Source: an uncultured Frankineae bacterium
GTDB lineage: Bacteria > Actinomycetota > Actinomycetes > Mycobacteriales > SCTD01
Assembly (NCBI GenBank): GCA_902805775.1
Contig: CADCUB010000009.1
Span: forward strand, 1 to 54,738
Direction: 5' to 3'
Length of the DNA: 54,738 bases
This document shows positions 23,468-31,856 of the stretch, piece by piece; positions within the stretch are counted from its first letter, which is position 1, and the number at the start of each line of letters is the position of its first letter. The notes beneath the pieces were generated by a model. It saw only the letters and a list, made by a program, of their open reading frames with translations, had not been told where the DNA came from and searched no databases. The position numbers and the translations under genes are program-made.

Positions 23468-24244
23468 CTAGTAGGCCGCCGTGCCACCGTCGATGGACAG
23501 CAGGGCACCGGTGATGCCGGCGCCGACCGGGCGGGCGAGGAGCAGCGCCATGGCGGCGACCTCGTCGACCGTGTTCGGGCGCTTGATCGCCGACTCCTGC
23601 GCGAACATGTCGATCATCGCCTCGAAGCTCATCCCCATCGCCTCGGCGGTCGCCGGGCCGTTGTCCTTGATGATGTCGGTGATGATCAGGCCGGGGCACA
23701 GCGCGTTGACCGTGATGCCCTCGGTCCCCACCTCCTTGGCCACCGCCTTGGTGAAGCCGTTGATGGCGTGCTTCGCCGTGACGTAGGACGTGAGGATCGG
23801 CTTGCCGTGCTTGCCCTCGACGGACGAGATGTTGATGATGCGGCCCGACTTCTGCGGCAGCATGTAGGCGAGCGCACGCCGCGTCGCCCAGAACGTCGAG
23901 TAGACGTTCCACCGCATCGTGTCGTCCCACGACGCGTCGCTCAGGACCGCCAGCGGCTGCAGGTCGCCTGCCCCTCCTGCGTTGTTGACCAGGATGTCGA
24001 CCGTGCCGAAGTGCTCGGCCGTGAAGTCGATCAGGCTCTCGACGTCGGCCTGCTGCTTCACGTCGCCGGCCCGGAAGACGGCGCGCTCCCCGGCGCCGAG
24101 CTCGGCCAGCACCTTGTCGCCCTTCTCCTGCGAGCGGCCGTTGAGGACGACCTTCGCGCCGTCGCCGAGCAGCGCGGCGGCGATGGCGCGGCCGATGCCC
24201 GCCGTGCTCCCCGTGACGACCGCGACCTTGCCGTCGAGCTCCAT
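23468..24244 (-). CDS. SDR family oxidoreductase
   Basis: This protein has 258 residues from ATG 24244 (GAGGTC upstream). It has TGSTAGIG at about 12-19, LNGRSQEKG after strand 2 (suggesting NADP), NNAGG, a catalytic Ser in NISSVEGKHG, YVTAK, and the ending GALLSIDGGTAAY. A loop with IITDIIKDNG and a helical insert before it recalls 3-hydroxyacyl or 3-hydroxybutyrate dehydrogenase-type SDRs. It is divergent from the MDR reductase at 24431, with an inverted repeat in the gap. Confidence 0.9.
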   Translation of the reverse strand: MELDGKVAVVTGSTAGIGRAIAAALLGDGAKVVLNGRSQEKGDKVLAELGAGERAVFRAGDVKQQADVESLIDFTAEHFGTVDILVNNAGGAGDLQPLAVLSDASWDDTMRWNVYSTFWATRRALAYMLPQKSGRIINISSVEGKHGKPILTSYVTAKHAINGFTKAVAKEVGTEGITVNALCPGLIITDIIKDNGPATAEAMGMSFEAMIDMFAQESAIKRPNTVDEVAAMALLLARPVGAGITGALLSIDGGTAAY

Positions 24245-24290
24245 CTGACCTCCTCGGGCGCCGGTCCCGGCGCTCCTGTGGTTACTTGGT

Positions 24291-24308
24291 CCGCCGTACA
24301 GACGGCGG
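24291..24308. promoter_or_regulatory. inverted repeat in SDR/MDR divergent gap (candidate operator)
   Basis: This is a perfect 7-bp inverted repeat (CCGCCGT, 4 nt, ACGGCGG) in the 186-bp gap between the SDR gene and the MDR reductase gene, closer to the SDR start. The position fits an operator serving both divergent genes. The two neighbouring TetR proteins are candidate binders, which is inference. Confidence 0.4.
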
Positions 24309-24430
24309 GCAGGAGTGTGACACGTGCCACCTCGTCCGGAGAAGGCCCGGCGCGACGCCCGTTCCGGGGTGGACCCGCGCCGCGGTCGCCCGCCGCTCGG
24401 TCGAGCAGAACTCGAAGGGGAGGGCGTCGG

Positions 24431-25477
24431 ATGGCGGTCACCGGGAGCGGTCCGCGCACGACGCGGGTCGTCGTGCTCGCGCAGCGACCGTCGACGGCGG
24501 GGCCGGAGCCCGCGCACTTCGCCGTCGAGGAGCGGCCCCTGCCCGCACTGAGCCCGGGCCAGCTGCTGGTGCGCAACGCCTTCATGAGCGTCGACCCCTC
24601 GATGCGGGGGCGGCTGGAGGAGACCGAGAAGCACTACACCACCAACTTCCGGGTCGGCGAGCCGCTCGACGGCTCGGCGGTGGGGCGCGTCGTGCGCAGC
24701 GCCTGCCCCGACGTCGCGGAAGGAGCCGTCGTGCGCCACCGCCTGGGCTGGCGGGAGCACGCGGTGGTCGACGCCGCCGCGGCCACCGTCGTCGACGACA
24801 CGCTGGCCCCGATGTCGCAGTGGCTGGGGGTGCTCGGTCAGACCGGCTTCACGGCGTACGTCGGACTGGTGCGGGCGGGCGAGCTGCGCCCGGGCGACCG
24901 GGTGCTCGTCTCGGCGGCCGCCGGAGCCGTGGGGTCGGCCGCGGGCCAGCTCGCGCGGCTGCTCGGTGCGGGCCGGGTCGTGGGCAGCGCGGGTGGTGCG
25001 GTCAAGGCGGCCCTGCTGACCGACGAGCTCGGCTACGACGCCGGGATCGACCACCGCGCGGAGCCGCTGGCCCAGGGACTGGCCCGCACCGCGCCCGAGG
25101 GCATCGACCTCTACTTCGACAACGTCGGAGGGGACCACCTGGTCGCCGCCCTCGGCGCCCTGCGGCTCCAGGGGCGGGTGGCGCTGTGCGGGATGATCTC
25201 GCAGTTCGACTCCGCGGGCCCGCGCCCGAGCGTCGACCACCTGATCCAGGCCGTGCTCAAGCGGATCACCCTGCGCGGCTTCATCGTGCGGGACCACGAG
25301 GACCTGCGCCCCGAGTTCGAGCAGCGGGTCGGGGACTGGCTGCGCAGCGGCGAGCTGGTCAGCCGGTCGACGGTCGTCGACGGGATCGACCACGCCGTCG
25401 CGGCCTTCCTCGGCATGCTGCGGGGCGACAACGTCGGCAAGATGCTCGTGCGCCTGGACGAGTCCGTCGAGCACTGA
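24431..25477 (+). CDS. NADP-dependent oxidoreductase, MDR family (LTD/CurA-like)
   Basis: This protein has 348 residues from ATG 24431. It lacks zinc ligands. It has FMSVDPSMRGRL near residues 50-61, a signature of the leukotriene B4 dehydrogenase or alkenal/enone reductase group. The nucleotide-binding stretch is VSAAAGAVGSAAGQLARL, and YFDNVGGDHL is also present. Such enzymes reduce alpha,beta-double bonds of enones. It is followed 32 bp later by another SDR gene, so the two likely act in sequence. Confidence 0.9.
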   Translation: MAVTGSGPRTTRVVVLAQRPSTAGPEPAHFAVEERPLPALSPGQLLVRNAFMSVDPSMRGRLEETEKHYTTNFRVGEPLDGSAVGRVVRSACPDVAEGAVVRHRLGWREHAVVDAAAATVVDDTLAPMSQWLGVLGQTGFTAYVGLVRAGELRPGDRVLVSAAAGAVGSAAGQLARLLGAGRVVGSAGGAVKAALLTDELGYDAGIDHRAEPLAQGLARTAPEGIDLYFDNVGGDHLVAALGALRLQGRVALCGMISQFDSAGPRPSVDHLIQAVLKRITLRGFIVRDHEDLRPEFEQRVGDWLRSGELVSRSTVVDGIDHAVAAFLGMLRGDNVGKMLVRLDESVEH

Positions 25478-25509
25478 CCGTCCAGCCCGACCACCCGAGA
25501 GGACACCGC

Positions 25510-26271
25510 ATGGACCTGCAGCTGCGCGGCAAGCGCGCCCTGGTGACCGGGGCCAGCCGCGGCATCGGCCGCGCCATCGCCGAGACCCTCGCCGAGGAGG
25601 GCTGTGCCCTGGCGCTGTGCGCGCGGGGCGCCGCGGACCTCGAGACGGCCGCGTCGCAGCTGCGCGCACGGGGCGCCCGGGTGCACGCCGAGCCGGTCGA
25701 CGTGACGGACCACGCGGCGCTGGCAGCCTTCGTCGACCGCTCCGCAGCCGAGCTCGGCGGGCTCGACGTCGTCGTCTCCAACGTCTCGGCCGGCGCCGCC
25801 AAGGACGCCGACCAGTGGCAGCGCGGGCTGGACGCCGACGTCCTGGGACTCGTCCGGCTGACGGAGGCGGCGGTGCCGCACCTCGAACGGTCGCGCGGGT
25901 CGATCGTGTCGATCGGCACGACCAACGCGGTCGACAACGCCTGGCCGTCGGCGCCGAACGCCTACTCCTCGCTCAAGGCCGCGGTCGTCCACTACGCCTC
26001 GGCGCAGGCGCACGCGCTCGGGCCCCGGGGCATCCGGGTCAACACGGTCTCTCCCGGACCGGTCTTCTTCGAGGGCGGTGCCTGGGCGACGATCAAGGAG
26101 CACCGCCGGGAGGCCTACGACGACATGATCGCCAGGTCGCCGGTCGGCAGGATCGGCACGCCGCAGGACGTCGCTGCGGCGGTGGCCTTCCTGGCCAGTC
26201 CGCTCTCGGGCTACACCAACGGGGCCCACCTGGTCGTCGACGGGGGCATCACGTCGCGCGTGCAGCTCTGA
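25510..26271 (+). CDS. SDR family oxidoreductase with altered NNAG motif
   Basis: This protein has 253 residues from ATG 25510 (GAGAGGACA upstream). It has TGASRGIG at about 13-20 and CARGAADL after strand 2 (NADP-like). The usual NNAG is replaced by SNVSAG. The catalytic Ser lies in SIGTTNAVDN, and the Tyr/Lys pair is in YSSLK. The ending HLVVDGGITSRVQL is typical. Replacement of the first motif Asn occurs in some functional SDRs. It is co-directional with the MDR gene and converges with the acyl-CoA ligase gene. Confidence 0.88.
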   Translation: MDLQLRGKRALVTGASRGIGRAIAETLAEEGCALALCARGAADLETAASQLRARGARVHAEPVDVTDHAALAAFVDRSAAELGGLDVVVSNVSAGAAKDADQWQRGLDADVLGLVRLTEAAVPHLERSRGSIVSIGTTNAVDNAWPSAPNAYSSLKAAVVHYASAQAHALGPRGIRVNTVSPGPVFFEGGAWATIKEHRREAYDDMIARSPVGRIGTPQDVAAAVAFLASPLSGYTNGAHLVVDGGITSRVQL

Positions 26272-26307
26272 CCGGTGCCCCACGGCGTCCGGCCGGGCCC
26301 GTCCCGG

Positions 26308-27843
26308 CTACCCGCCGATCGTGCGGTCGCTGTCCCAGTAGGGCCGCCGGAGCGCGCGCTTGTCGAGCTTGCCCATGGCGTTGCGCGCCAGCCCGTCGAC
26401 CCACTCGACCGTGCGCGGGACCTTGTGGGCCGCCATCCGGCTGCGGGCCCAGGCGACCAGCTCGGCGGGCTCCGGCGGGTCGGCGGCCGGGACGACCAGG
26501 GCGTGCAGCGCCTCCCCGAGATCGGGGTGCGGCACCCCGATGACCGCGACCTCCCGGACCGCCGGGTGCTGCAGCAGCACCTGCTCGCTCTCGGCCGGGT
26601 AGAGGTTGACCCCGCCGGAGACGACGACGTCGGCCACCCGGTCGGTGATGAAGACGAACCCGTCCCGGGTCACGTAGCCCACGTCGCCGAGGGTGGCCAC
26701 CCCCGGCCGGACGTAGGCGCTGCGGGTCTTGTCCTCGTCGGCGTGGAAGCGGACCTCGCGTCCCGGCGGCGTCCGGAAGCCGAGGAGCCCGACCTGGCCG
26801 GGACCGAGCTCCTGCCCCGCGCCGTCCAGCACGACGGCCTCGAACGGCGGCACGGCCCGCCCGACCGAGCCGGGGTGGGCCAGCCACTCGTCGCTCGTGA
26901 TGCGGGTGACCGTCCCGATCTCGCTGCCGCCGTAGCTCTCCACCAGGACCGGCCCGAACCAGTCGATCATCGCGCGCTTCACGTCGGGCGGGCACGCCGC
27001 GCCGGTGTGCACGACCGAGACGAGGCTGCTCACGTCGTAGCGCCGCCGGACCGGCTCGGGCAGGGCCAGCAGGCGGCTGAAGTGGGTCGGGACCATCACC
27101 GTCGAGGTCACCCCGTGCCGGGCGATGCGGGCGAGCGCGCCTTGGGCGTCGAAGCGCCCGAGGACCACCACGGGCTGGCCCGACAGCAGGTGGCGCACCG
27201 CGGTCAGCGGACCGTTGTGCTGCAACGGCCCCGCGACGAGGTGCGGGCCGGCCGGGAACCCCGAGCGGGCGGCGAGCGCCCGGGCGTACTCCTGCGCTGT
27301 CCCGACGGTGGCCGGCAGCCAGCGGACCTCGGTGCCGCGGGCGCGGCCGGTGGTGCCGGAGGTGTAGACGAGCGGCGGGCGCGCCGGGCGCCCCGCGAGC
27401 TCGGGCAGGGGACCGCCCGAGGTGGCCCAGTCCGACCACGCGATCGCCCCCGGCGCACCCGTGCCGTGCACCACCACGGCGGCCAGCGCCGTCTCCTCCC
27501 CCGCCCGGAGGGCGGCGGACAGCCCGTACGGCCCGGTCACCACCGCGACGACGCCGGCGTCGCGGAACTGGTCGGCCATCTCGCGCGCGGTCAGCTCGCG
27601 GGACACCGCCACGGTGCCGACGCCGGTGAGGATCCCGGCGGCGTGCGCCAGGAGCGTGGCGACGGCGTTCTCGCCGACGACGGCGACCCGCTGGTCCGGA
27701 CCCGTCACCAGCTCCCGCAGGCGGGCGCCGACCCCCTCGACGGCCCGGGCGGTCCGACCCCAGGTCAGCGTCGTGACGTCGTCGACGAGCGCGACGTCGT
27801 CAGGCTGCCGGCTCGCCCGCTCGCCCAGGCCTGCGAGTGCCAC
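26308..27843 (-). CDS. AMP-dependent acyl-CoA synthetase/ligase (ANL family)
   Basis: This protein has 511 residues from GTG 27843 (GAGGAG upstream); the frame extends further but that part lacks family features. The P-loop-like YTSGTTGRARG is at about 160-170. YGGSEIG, the adenylate-binding LGDVGYVTRDGFVFITDR, and the C-terminal catalytic Lys in AMGKLDKRAL are also present. It activates a carboxylic acid to a CoA thioester via the acyl-AMP. The acid is probably the product of the alcohol and aldehyde dehydrogenases. It is divergent from the LLM gene. Confidence 0.93.
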   Translation of the reverse strand: MALAGLGERASRQPDDVALVDDVTTLTWGRTARAVEGVGARLRELVTGPDQRVAVVGENAVATLLAHAAGILTGVGTVAVSRELTAREMADQFRDAGVVAVVTGPYGLSAALRAGEETALAAVVVHGTGAPGAIAWSDWATSGGPLPELAGRPARPPLVYTSGTTGRARGTEVRWLPATVGTAQEYARALAARSGFPAGPHLVAGPLQHNGPLTAVRHLLSGQPVVVLGRFDAQGALARIARHGVTSTVMVPTHFSRLLALPEPVRRRYDVSSLVSVVHTGAACPPDVKRAMIDWFGPVLVESYGGSEIGTVTRITSDEWLAHPGSVGRAVPPFEAVVLDGAGQELGPGQVGLLGFRTPPGREVRFHADEDKTRSAYVRPGVATLGDVGYVTRDGFVFITDRVADVVVSGGVNLYPAESEQVLLQHPAVREVAVIGVPHPDLGEALHALVVPAADPPEPAELVAWARSRMAAHKVPRTVEWVDGLARNAMGKLDKRALRRPYWDSDRTIGG

Positions 27844-27919
27844 GGAGCAGCTCCTCGGGCGTGACGGAGGTCTAGGGTTCGCCCGATCCTGCAGCACGGG
27901 TCAAGGAGGCAGCTGCGCC

Positions 27920-28885
27920 GTGGCACGTCCCTTCCGCTTCGCCGTGCAGGCCTACCGGCCCGGATCCGGCGCGCAGTGGCGCGACCTGGCCCGCCGCGTC
28001 GAGGCGCTCGGCTACTCGGCGCTGCACACCTCCGACCACTACCTCGGCCCCGGCGCGATCTCCGACGCGACCGGCCACCGTCCGGTCACCCTGGCCCCGA
28101 TCCCTGCGATGGCGGTGGCGGCCGAGGTGACCAGCACGCTGCGCATCGGGTGCCGCATGTTCTGCGTCGGCTACCACTCGCCGGTGGTGCTCGCCAAGAC
28201 GATCGCGTCCCTGGCCGAGCTGTCCCTCGGGCGCACCGAGGCGGGGCTGGGGGCCGGGTGGCTGCAGGCGGAGTACGACGGCATGGGCGTGCGCTTCCCG
28301 CCGGCCGGGGAGCGGGTCGACCACCTGCAGGAGTTCGTGGCACTGCTGCGGCAGTTCCTCGCCGGCGAGCCGTTGGAGCTCGCCGGCCGGCACGTGCGGG
28401 TGTCGGGCATGGGACCGCTGCCCGTGCCCACGAGCCCCGTGCCGGTGATGATCGGCGGAGGCTCCCCCCGCGTGCTGCGCCTGGCCGGCGCGCAGGCCGA
28501 CATCGTCTCGGTCAACTTCGACAACCGCAGCGGGGTGATCGGTGCCGACAGCATCGCGACCTCGGGTGCGGAGCAGACGCGGCGCAAGCTCGGGTGGGTG
28601 CGCGAGGGGGCGGGCGACCGCTTCGGCGACGTGGAGCTGGAGATCGGGGCCTACTTCGTCGCGATCGCAGGGCGCACCGAGGCCACCGAGGAGCAGCTGT
28701 CGGCCCAGACGGGTCTGACGGGGGAGGACCTGCGCACCTTCCCGCACGCCCTGGTCGGCTCCGTCGACGCCGTCTGCGACGAGCTCGAACGGCGCCGGGA
28801 GGAGTACGGCTTCTCCTACGTCACCGTCGGCGACCGCGCCGTCGAGGCGTTCGCGCCGGTGGTCGAACGCCTCGCCGGTCGCTAG
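27920..28885 (+). CDS. LLM-class (F420-type) oxidoreductase
   Basis: This protein has 321 residues from GTG 27920, with AAGGAGG about 10 nt before. It is a luciferase-like TIM barrel that begins FRFAVQAYRPGSGAQWRDLARRVE and continues with HTSDHYLG. It has GAGWLQAEYDGMG, PVMIGGGSPRVLRLA and FVAIAGRTE, as in the F420-dependent group common in Actinobacteria. Cofactor F420 is likely, not proven. It probably performs a redox step or acts on a CoA or terpenoid substrate of the island. It converges with the ThuA-like gene with a 7-bp gap. Confidence 0.88.
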   Translation: MARPFRFAVQAYRPGSGAQWRDLARRVEALGYSALHTSDHYLGPGAISDATGHRPVTLAPIPAMAVAAEVTSTLRIGCRMFCVGYHSPVVLAKTIASLAELSLGRTEAGLGAGWLQAEYDGMGVRFPPAGERVDHLQEFVALLRQFLAGEPLELAGRHVRVSGMGPLPVPTSPVPVMIGGGSPRVLRLAGAQADIVSVNFDNRSGVIGADSIATSGAEQTRRKLGWVREGAGDRFGDVELEIGAYFVAIAGRTEATEEQLSAQTGLTGEDLRTFPHALVGSVDAVCDELERRREEYGFSYVTVGDRAVEAFAPVVERLAGR

Positions 28886-28892
28886 CCCGCCG

Positions 28893-29711
28893 TCACGGCG
28901 GCAGCGGCGTCGGTCGCCGACGGGCCCACTGCCGCGCGGGCTCGGAGCAGACCCAGGCCAGTGCGTTGGCGAGCAGCCGCCGGTAGGCGGCGAGCCCGAA
29001 CGTCGCCGCGCTGTCACCCGGCTGCAGGTAGACCAGCGGCGACCGGCCCGCCGTGGTGGCCCAGGCGAGCAGGTCGCTCGCCGGCGGGTGCGCGGTGGCG
29101 TCCGGCGCCGCCTCCCGCCCCACGAGCACGTGCTCGTAGGCCGACACGAACGCCGCCCGGTCGAGGTCGGCGTCGGTGCGCAGCAGCGGGACGACCTCGT
29201 CGACGAGGACGGGACAGCAGTAGAGCTCGTCGTCGAGCTCGAAGGCGTCCACCCCTGCCAGGACCGGGTGGTCGCCGACGGGCAGTGCGCGGTAGGTGGC
29301 CAGCCGCGTGCCGGACGACGGCCAGTCGACGCCGCGCAGGCGCCCCGGCGCGTAGTGGAACCGGCCGCCGAGCGCGGTGGCCCACCCCTCCCAGCCCGGC
29401 CAGCCCGCGAGCGCGTGGTGGACGGCCACGACGCCGACGCCTGTGTCGAGCAGTCCGGCCAGCGCCGCGCGGACCTCGGCCGGCGGCCCGACCGGCGCGG
29501 GTGGTCGCCCCCGCTCCAGGTGCAGCCCCGGCAGGTCGTGCAGCAGCAGCGCGTCCCAGGCGCCGGCGTGGGCCGGTGACAGCCAGGCCTGAGCCGCCGG
29601 CTGGACGGCGTGGGCCCAGACGGCCCCGACCTCGTCGCAGGCCGCGGCCACCATGAGCAGGAAGGCCTCGAGGTCGACGCGGTGACCACCCGTGACGGCG
29701 AGGACCCGCAC
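28893..29711 (-). CDS. ThuA-like (class I amidotransferase-fold) protein, copy 1
   Basis: This protein has 272 residues. GTG 29711 is preferred to 29747 because GGGAGG lies just upstream. The fold signature includes VRVLAVTGGHRVDLEAF, LLLHDLPGL, VGVVAVHHALAGWPGWEGW and a C-terminal helix with YRRLLANALAWV. ThuA-like proteins share the class I glutamine amidotransferase fold but usually lack its catalytic Cys. Their role is unclear; they are known from trehalose or sucrose use and other catabolic loci. A second member lies at 43325. It is divergent from the E1/E2 operon. Confidence 0.8.
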   Translation of the reverse strand: MRVLAVTGGHRVDLEAFLLMVAAACDEVGAVWAHAVQPAAQAWLSPAHAGAWDALLLHDLPGLHLERGRPPAPVGPPAEVRAALAGLLDTGVGVVAVHHALAGWPGWEGWATALGGRFHYAPGRLRGVDWPSSGTRLATYRALPVGDHPVLAGVDAFELDDELYCCPVLVDEVVPLLRTDADLDRAAFVSAYEHVLVGREAAPDATAHPPASDLLAWATTAGRSPLVYLQPGDSAATFGLAAYRRLLANALAWVCSEPARQWARRRPTPLPP

Positions 29712-29809
29712 ACCGGCCTCCCGAGGCGACCCCGTGACGCGTGCCACCGGGCCCGGTTACGGTAGCCGCTCTGCACTCAGCCACTCCTGCGGCAGGAACA
29801 GGCGGTTCC

Positions 29810-30835
29810 ATGGGCAGCGCGACGGTGACCTCCGAGCACACGTCGGCGGGGGAGCGACTCGACCCGCAGGTGGTGCTCGACCTGCACCGCCGCATGGTCC
29901 GGATCCGGGTGTTCGAGACCGAGGCGGGCAGGCTGGCGGAGCAGGCTGAGCTGCCCGGCTTCCTGCACCTCTACGTCGGCCAGGAGGCGGTCGCCGCCGG
30001 GGCGATGAGCTGCCTGCGTGACGACGACCAGATCACCTCCACCCACCGCGGCCACGGCCACGCCGTCGCCAAGGGCGCGCAGTTCCGCCCGATGTACGCA
30101 GAGCTGTTCGGTCGCGTCGACGGCTACTGCTCCGGTCGCGGCGGCTCGATGCACATCAACGACCTGTCCATCGGGATGCTCGGCGCCAACGGCATCGTCG
30201 GTGCCGGCATCCCGATCGCGGTCGGTGCGGCCTTCGCGAGCAAGTACAAGGGCGAGGACACCGTCGCCGTGCCGTTCTTCGGCGACGGTGCGAGCAACAT
30301 CGGCGCCTTCCACGAGGCCGCCAACCTGGCCGCGGTGCTCCGCCTGCCGGTCGTCTTCGTCTGCGAGAACAACGGCTACGCCGAGTTCACGCCGCAGGCC
30401 GGGCACATGCTGCTCGAGGACGTGGCCGACCGCGCGGCGGCGTACGGCATGCCCGGCGAGGTGTGCGACGGCATGGACGCGCTCGCCGTCCGCGAGACGG
30501 TGCAGCGCGCGGTCGACCGGGCCCGGGCCGGTGACGGACCGTCGCTGGTCGAGGCCAAGACCTACCGCTACTACGACCACCAGGGGGTCAAGGGCCTGCG
30601 CAAGCCCTACCGCACCCAGGAGGAGATCGACGCCTGGAAGGCGCGCGACGCCATCGAGCTGATCGAGGCCCGCGCGGCCGCCGCCGGCGTCGTGAGCGAG
30701 GAGCAGTTCGAGCGGGTGTGGGCCGAGACGCGGGCCGACGCCGCCGACGCGATCGAGTTCGCCAGGGCCAGCCCGCTGCCCGACCCCGCCGACATCGCCC
30801 AGGACGTCTACACCGTCATGCAGGCACCGCAGTGA
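29810..30835 (+). CDS. 2-oxoacid (acetoin-type) dehydrogenase E1 component, alpha subunit
   Basis: This protein has 341 residues from ATG 29810. It has STHRGHGHAVAKG near 78-89 and the TPP-binding motif starting GDGASNIG at 158 and ending in CENN at 185-188. The C-terminal part (YRYYDHQGVKG) fits AcoA-type acetoin dehydrogenases and branched-chain or pyruvate E1-alpha chains. With E1-beta and E2 it would form a complex that cleaves an acyl donor and makes an acyl-CoA. Its stop overlaps the GTG start of E1-beta. It is the first gene of a run of six coupled genes. Confidence 0.93.
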   Translation: MGSATVTSEHTSAGERLDPQVVLDLHRRMVRIRVFETEAGRLAEQAELPGFLHLYVGQEAVAAGAMSCLRDDDQITSTHRGHGHAVAKGAQFRPMYAELFGRVDGYCSGRGGSMHINDLSIGMLGANGIVGAGIPIAVGAAFASKYKGEDTVAVPFFGDGASNIGAFHEAANLAAVLRLPVVFVCENNGYAEFTPQAGHMLLEDVADRAAAYGMPGEVCDGMDALAVRETVQRAVDRARAGDGPSLVEAKTYRYYDHQGVKGLRKPYRTQEEIDAWKARDAIELIEARAAAAGVVSEEQFERVWAETRADAADAIEFARASPLPDPADIAQDVYTVMQAPQ

Positions 30836-31854
30836 CCACCACCGTCGTGCCGCCGGGCGCCGCAGGCACGGGCGTCCGGGAGCTCACCTACGTCAAGGCC
30901 TTCAACGAGGGCCTCCTGCAGTGCATGCGCGAGGACAGCGACATCGTGGTCATGGGCGAGGACGTCGCCGGCTACGGCGGCGTCTTCCACATGTTCGACG
31001 GCGTCCTGGGCGAGTTCGGGCCGATGCGGGCCGTCGACACCCCCATCGCGGAGATGGGGCTGATGGGCATGGGCGTCGGTGCCGCCGCCCGTGGGCTGCG
31101 CCCCGTCGTCGACATCATGTTCATGGACTTCCTGGCCGTGTGCCTGGACCAGCTGGTCAACCAGGCCGCCAAGATGAAGTTCATGTTCGGCGGCTCGGTC
31201 CGCGTGCCGTTGACGATCACCACGGCCAGCGGCGCCGGCCTCGGCGCGGCCGCCCAGCACAGCCAGAGCCTCGAGGCGTGGCTGGCCCACGTCCCCGGCC
31301 TGAAGGTCGCGATGCCGTCGTCGGCCTACGACGCCAAGGGCCTGATGGTGTCGGCGCTGCGCGACGACAACCCCGTGGTCGTGATGCTCAACAAGCTGCT
31401 CCTCGGCGCCAAGGGCGAGGTGCCCGAGGGGCTGTACGACGTCCCGCTCGGCCGTGCGGCCACGCTGCGGACCGGCACCGACGCCACCGTCGTGGCTCTG
31501 GGCCGGATGGCGGTCGAGGCGGCGGCGGCCGCCGAGGAGCTGGCCGCGGAGGGCATCGAGGTCGAGGTCGTCGACCCCCGCACGGTGCAGCCGCTCGACA
31601 CCGAGACGATCGTGGAGTCGGTGTCGCGGACCAACCGCGTGCTCGTCGTGCACGAGGCGGTGACCTTCGGCGGCATCGGCGCCGAGATCGCCGCGCAGGT
31701 GCAGGACCTCGCCTTCGACCACCTCGACGCCCCGGTCGCGCGCCTCGGGGCGCCCTTCACGCCGGTGCCGTTCAGCCCGTCGCTGGAGAAGGCCTACGTC
31801 CCGGACCGCGCGCGCATCGCCGACGGCGTGCGCGGGCTGCTCGCCCGGGGCTGA
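30832..31854 (+). CDS. 2-oxoacid (acetoin-type) dehydrogenase E1 component, beta subunit
   Basis: This protein has 340 residues from GTG 30832, overlapping the E1-alpha stop (GTGA). It has VMGEDVAGYGGVF, VDTPIAEMGLMGMGVGAAARGLRP and MFMDFLAVCLDQLVNQAAK, with a C-terminal transketolase-like domain (VEVVDPRTVQPLDTETI; VHEAVTFGG). This matches the AcoB/PdhB family. It lacks an obvious N-terminal defect. It is coupled to E2, which starts 2 bp after the stop. Confidence 0.93.
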   Translation: MTTTVVPPGAAGTGVRELTYVKAFNEGLLQCMREDSDIVVMGEDVAGYGGVFHMFDGVLGEFGPMRAVDTPIAEMGLMGMGVGAAARGLRPVVDIMFMDFLAVCLDQLVNQAAKMKFMFGGSVRVPLTITTASGAGLGAAAQHSQSLEAWLAHVPGLKVAMPSSAYDAKGLMVSALRDDNPVVVMLNKLLLGAKGEVPEGLYDVPLGRAATLRTGTDATVVALGRMAVEAAAAAEELAAEGIEVEVVDPRTVQPLDTETIVESVSRTNRVLVVHEAVTFGGIGAEIAAQVQDLAFDHLDAPVARLGAPFTPVPFSPSLEKAYVPDRARIADGVRGLLARG

Positions 31855-31856
31855 GC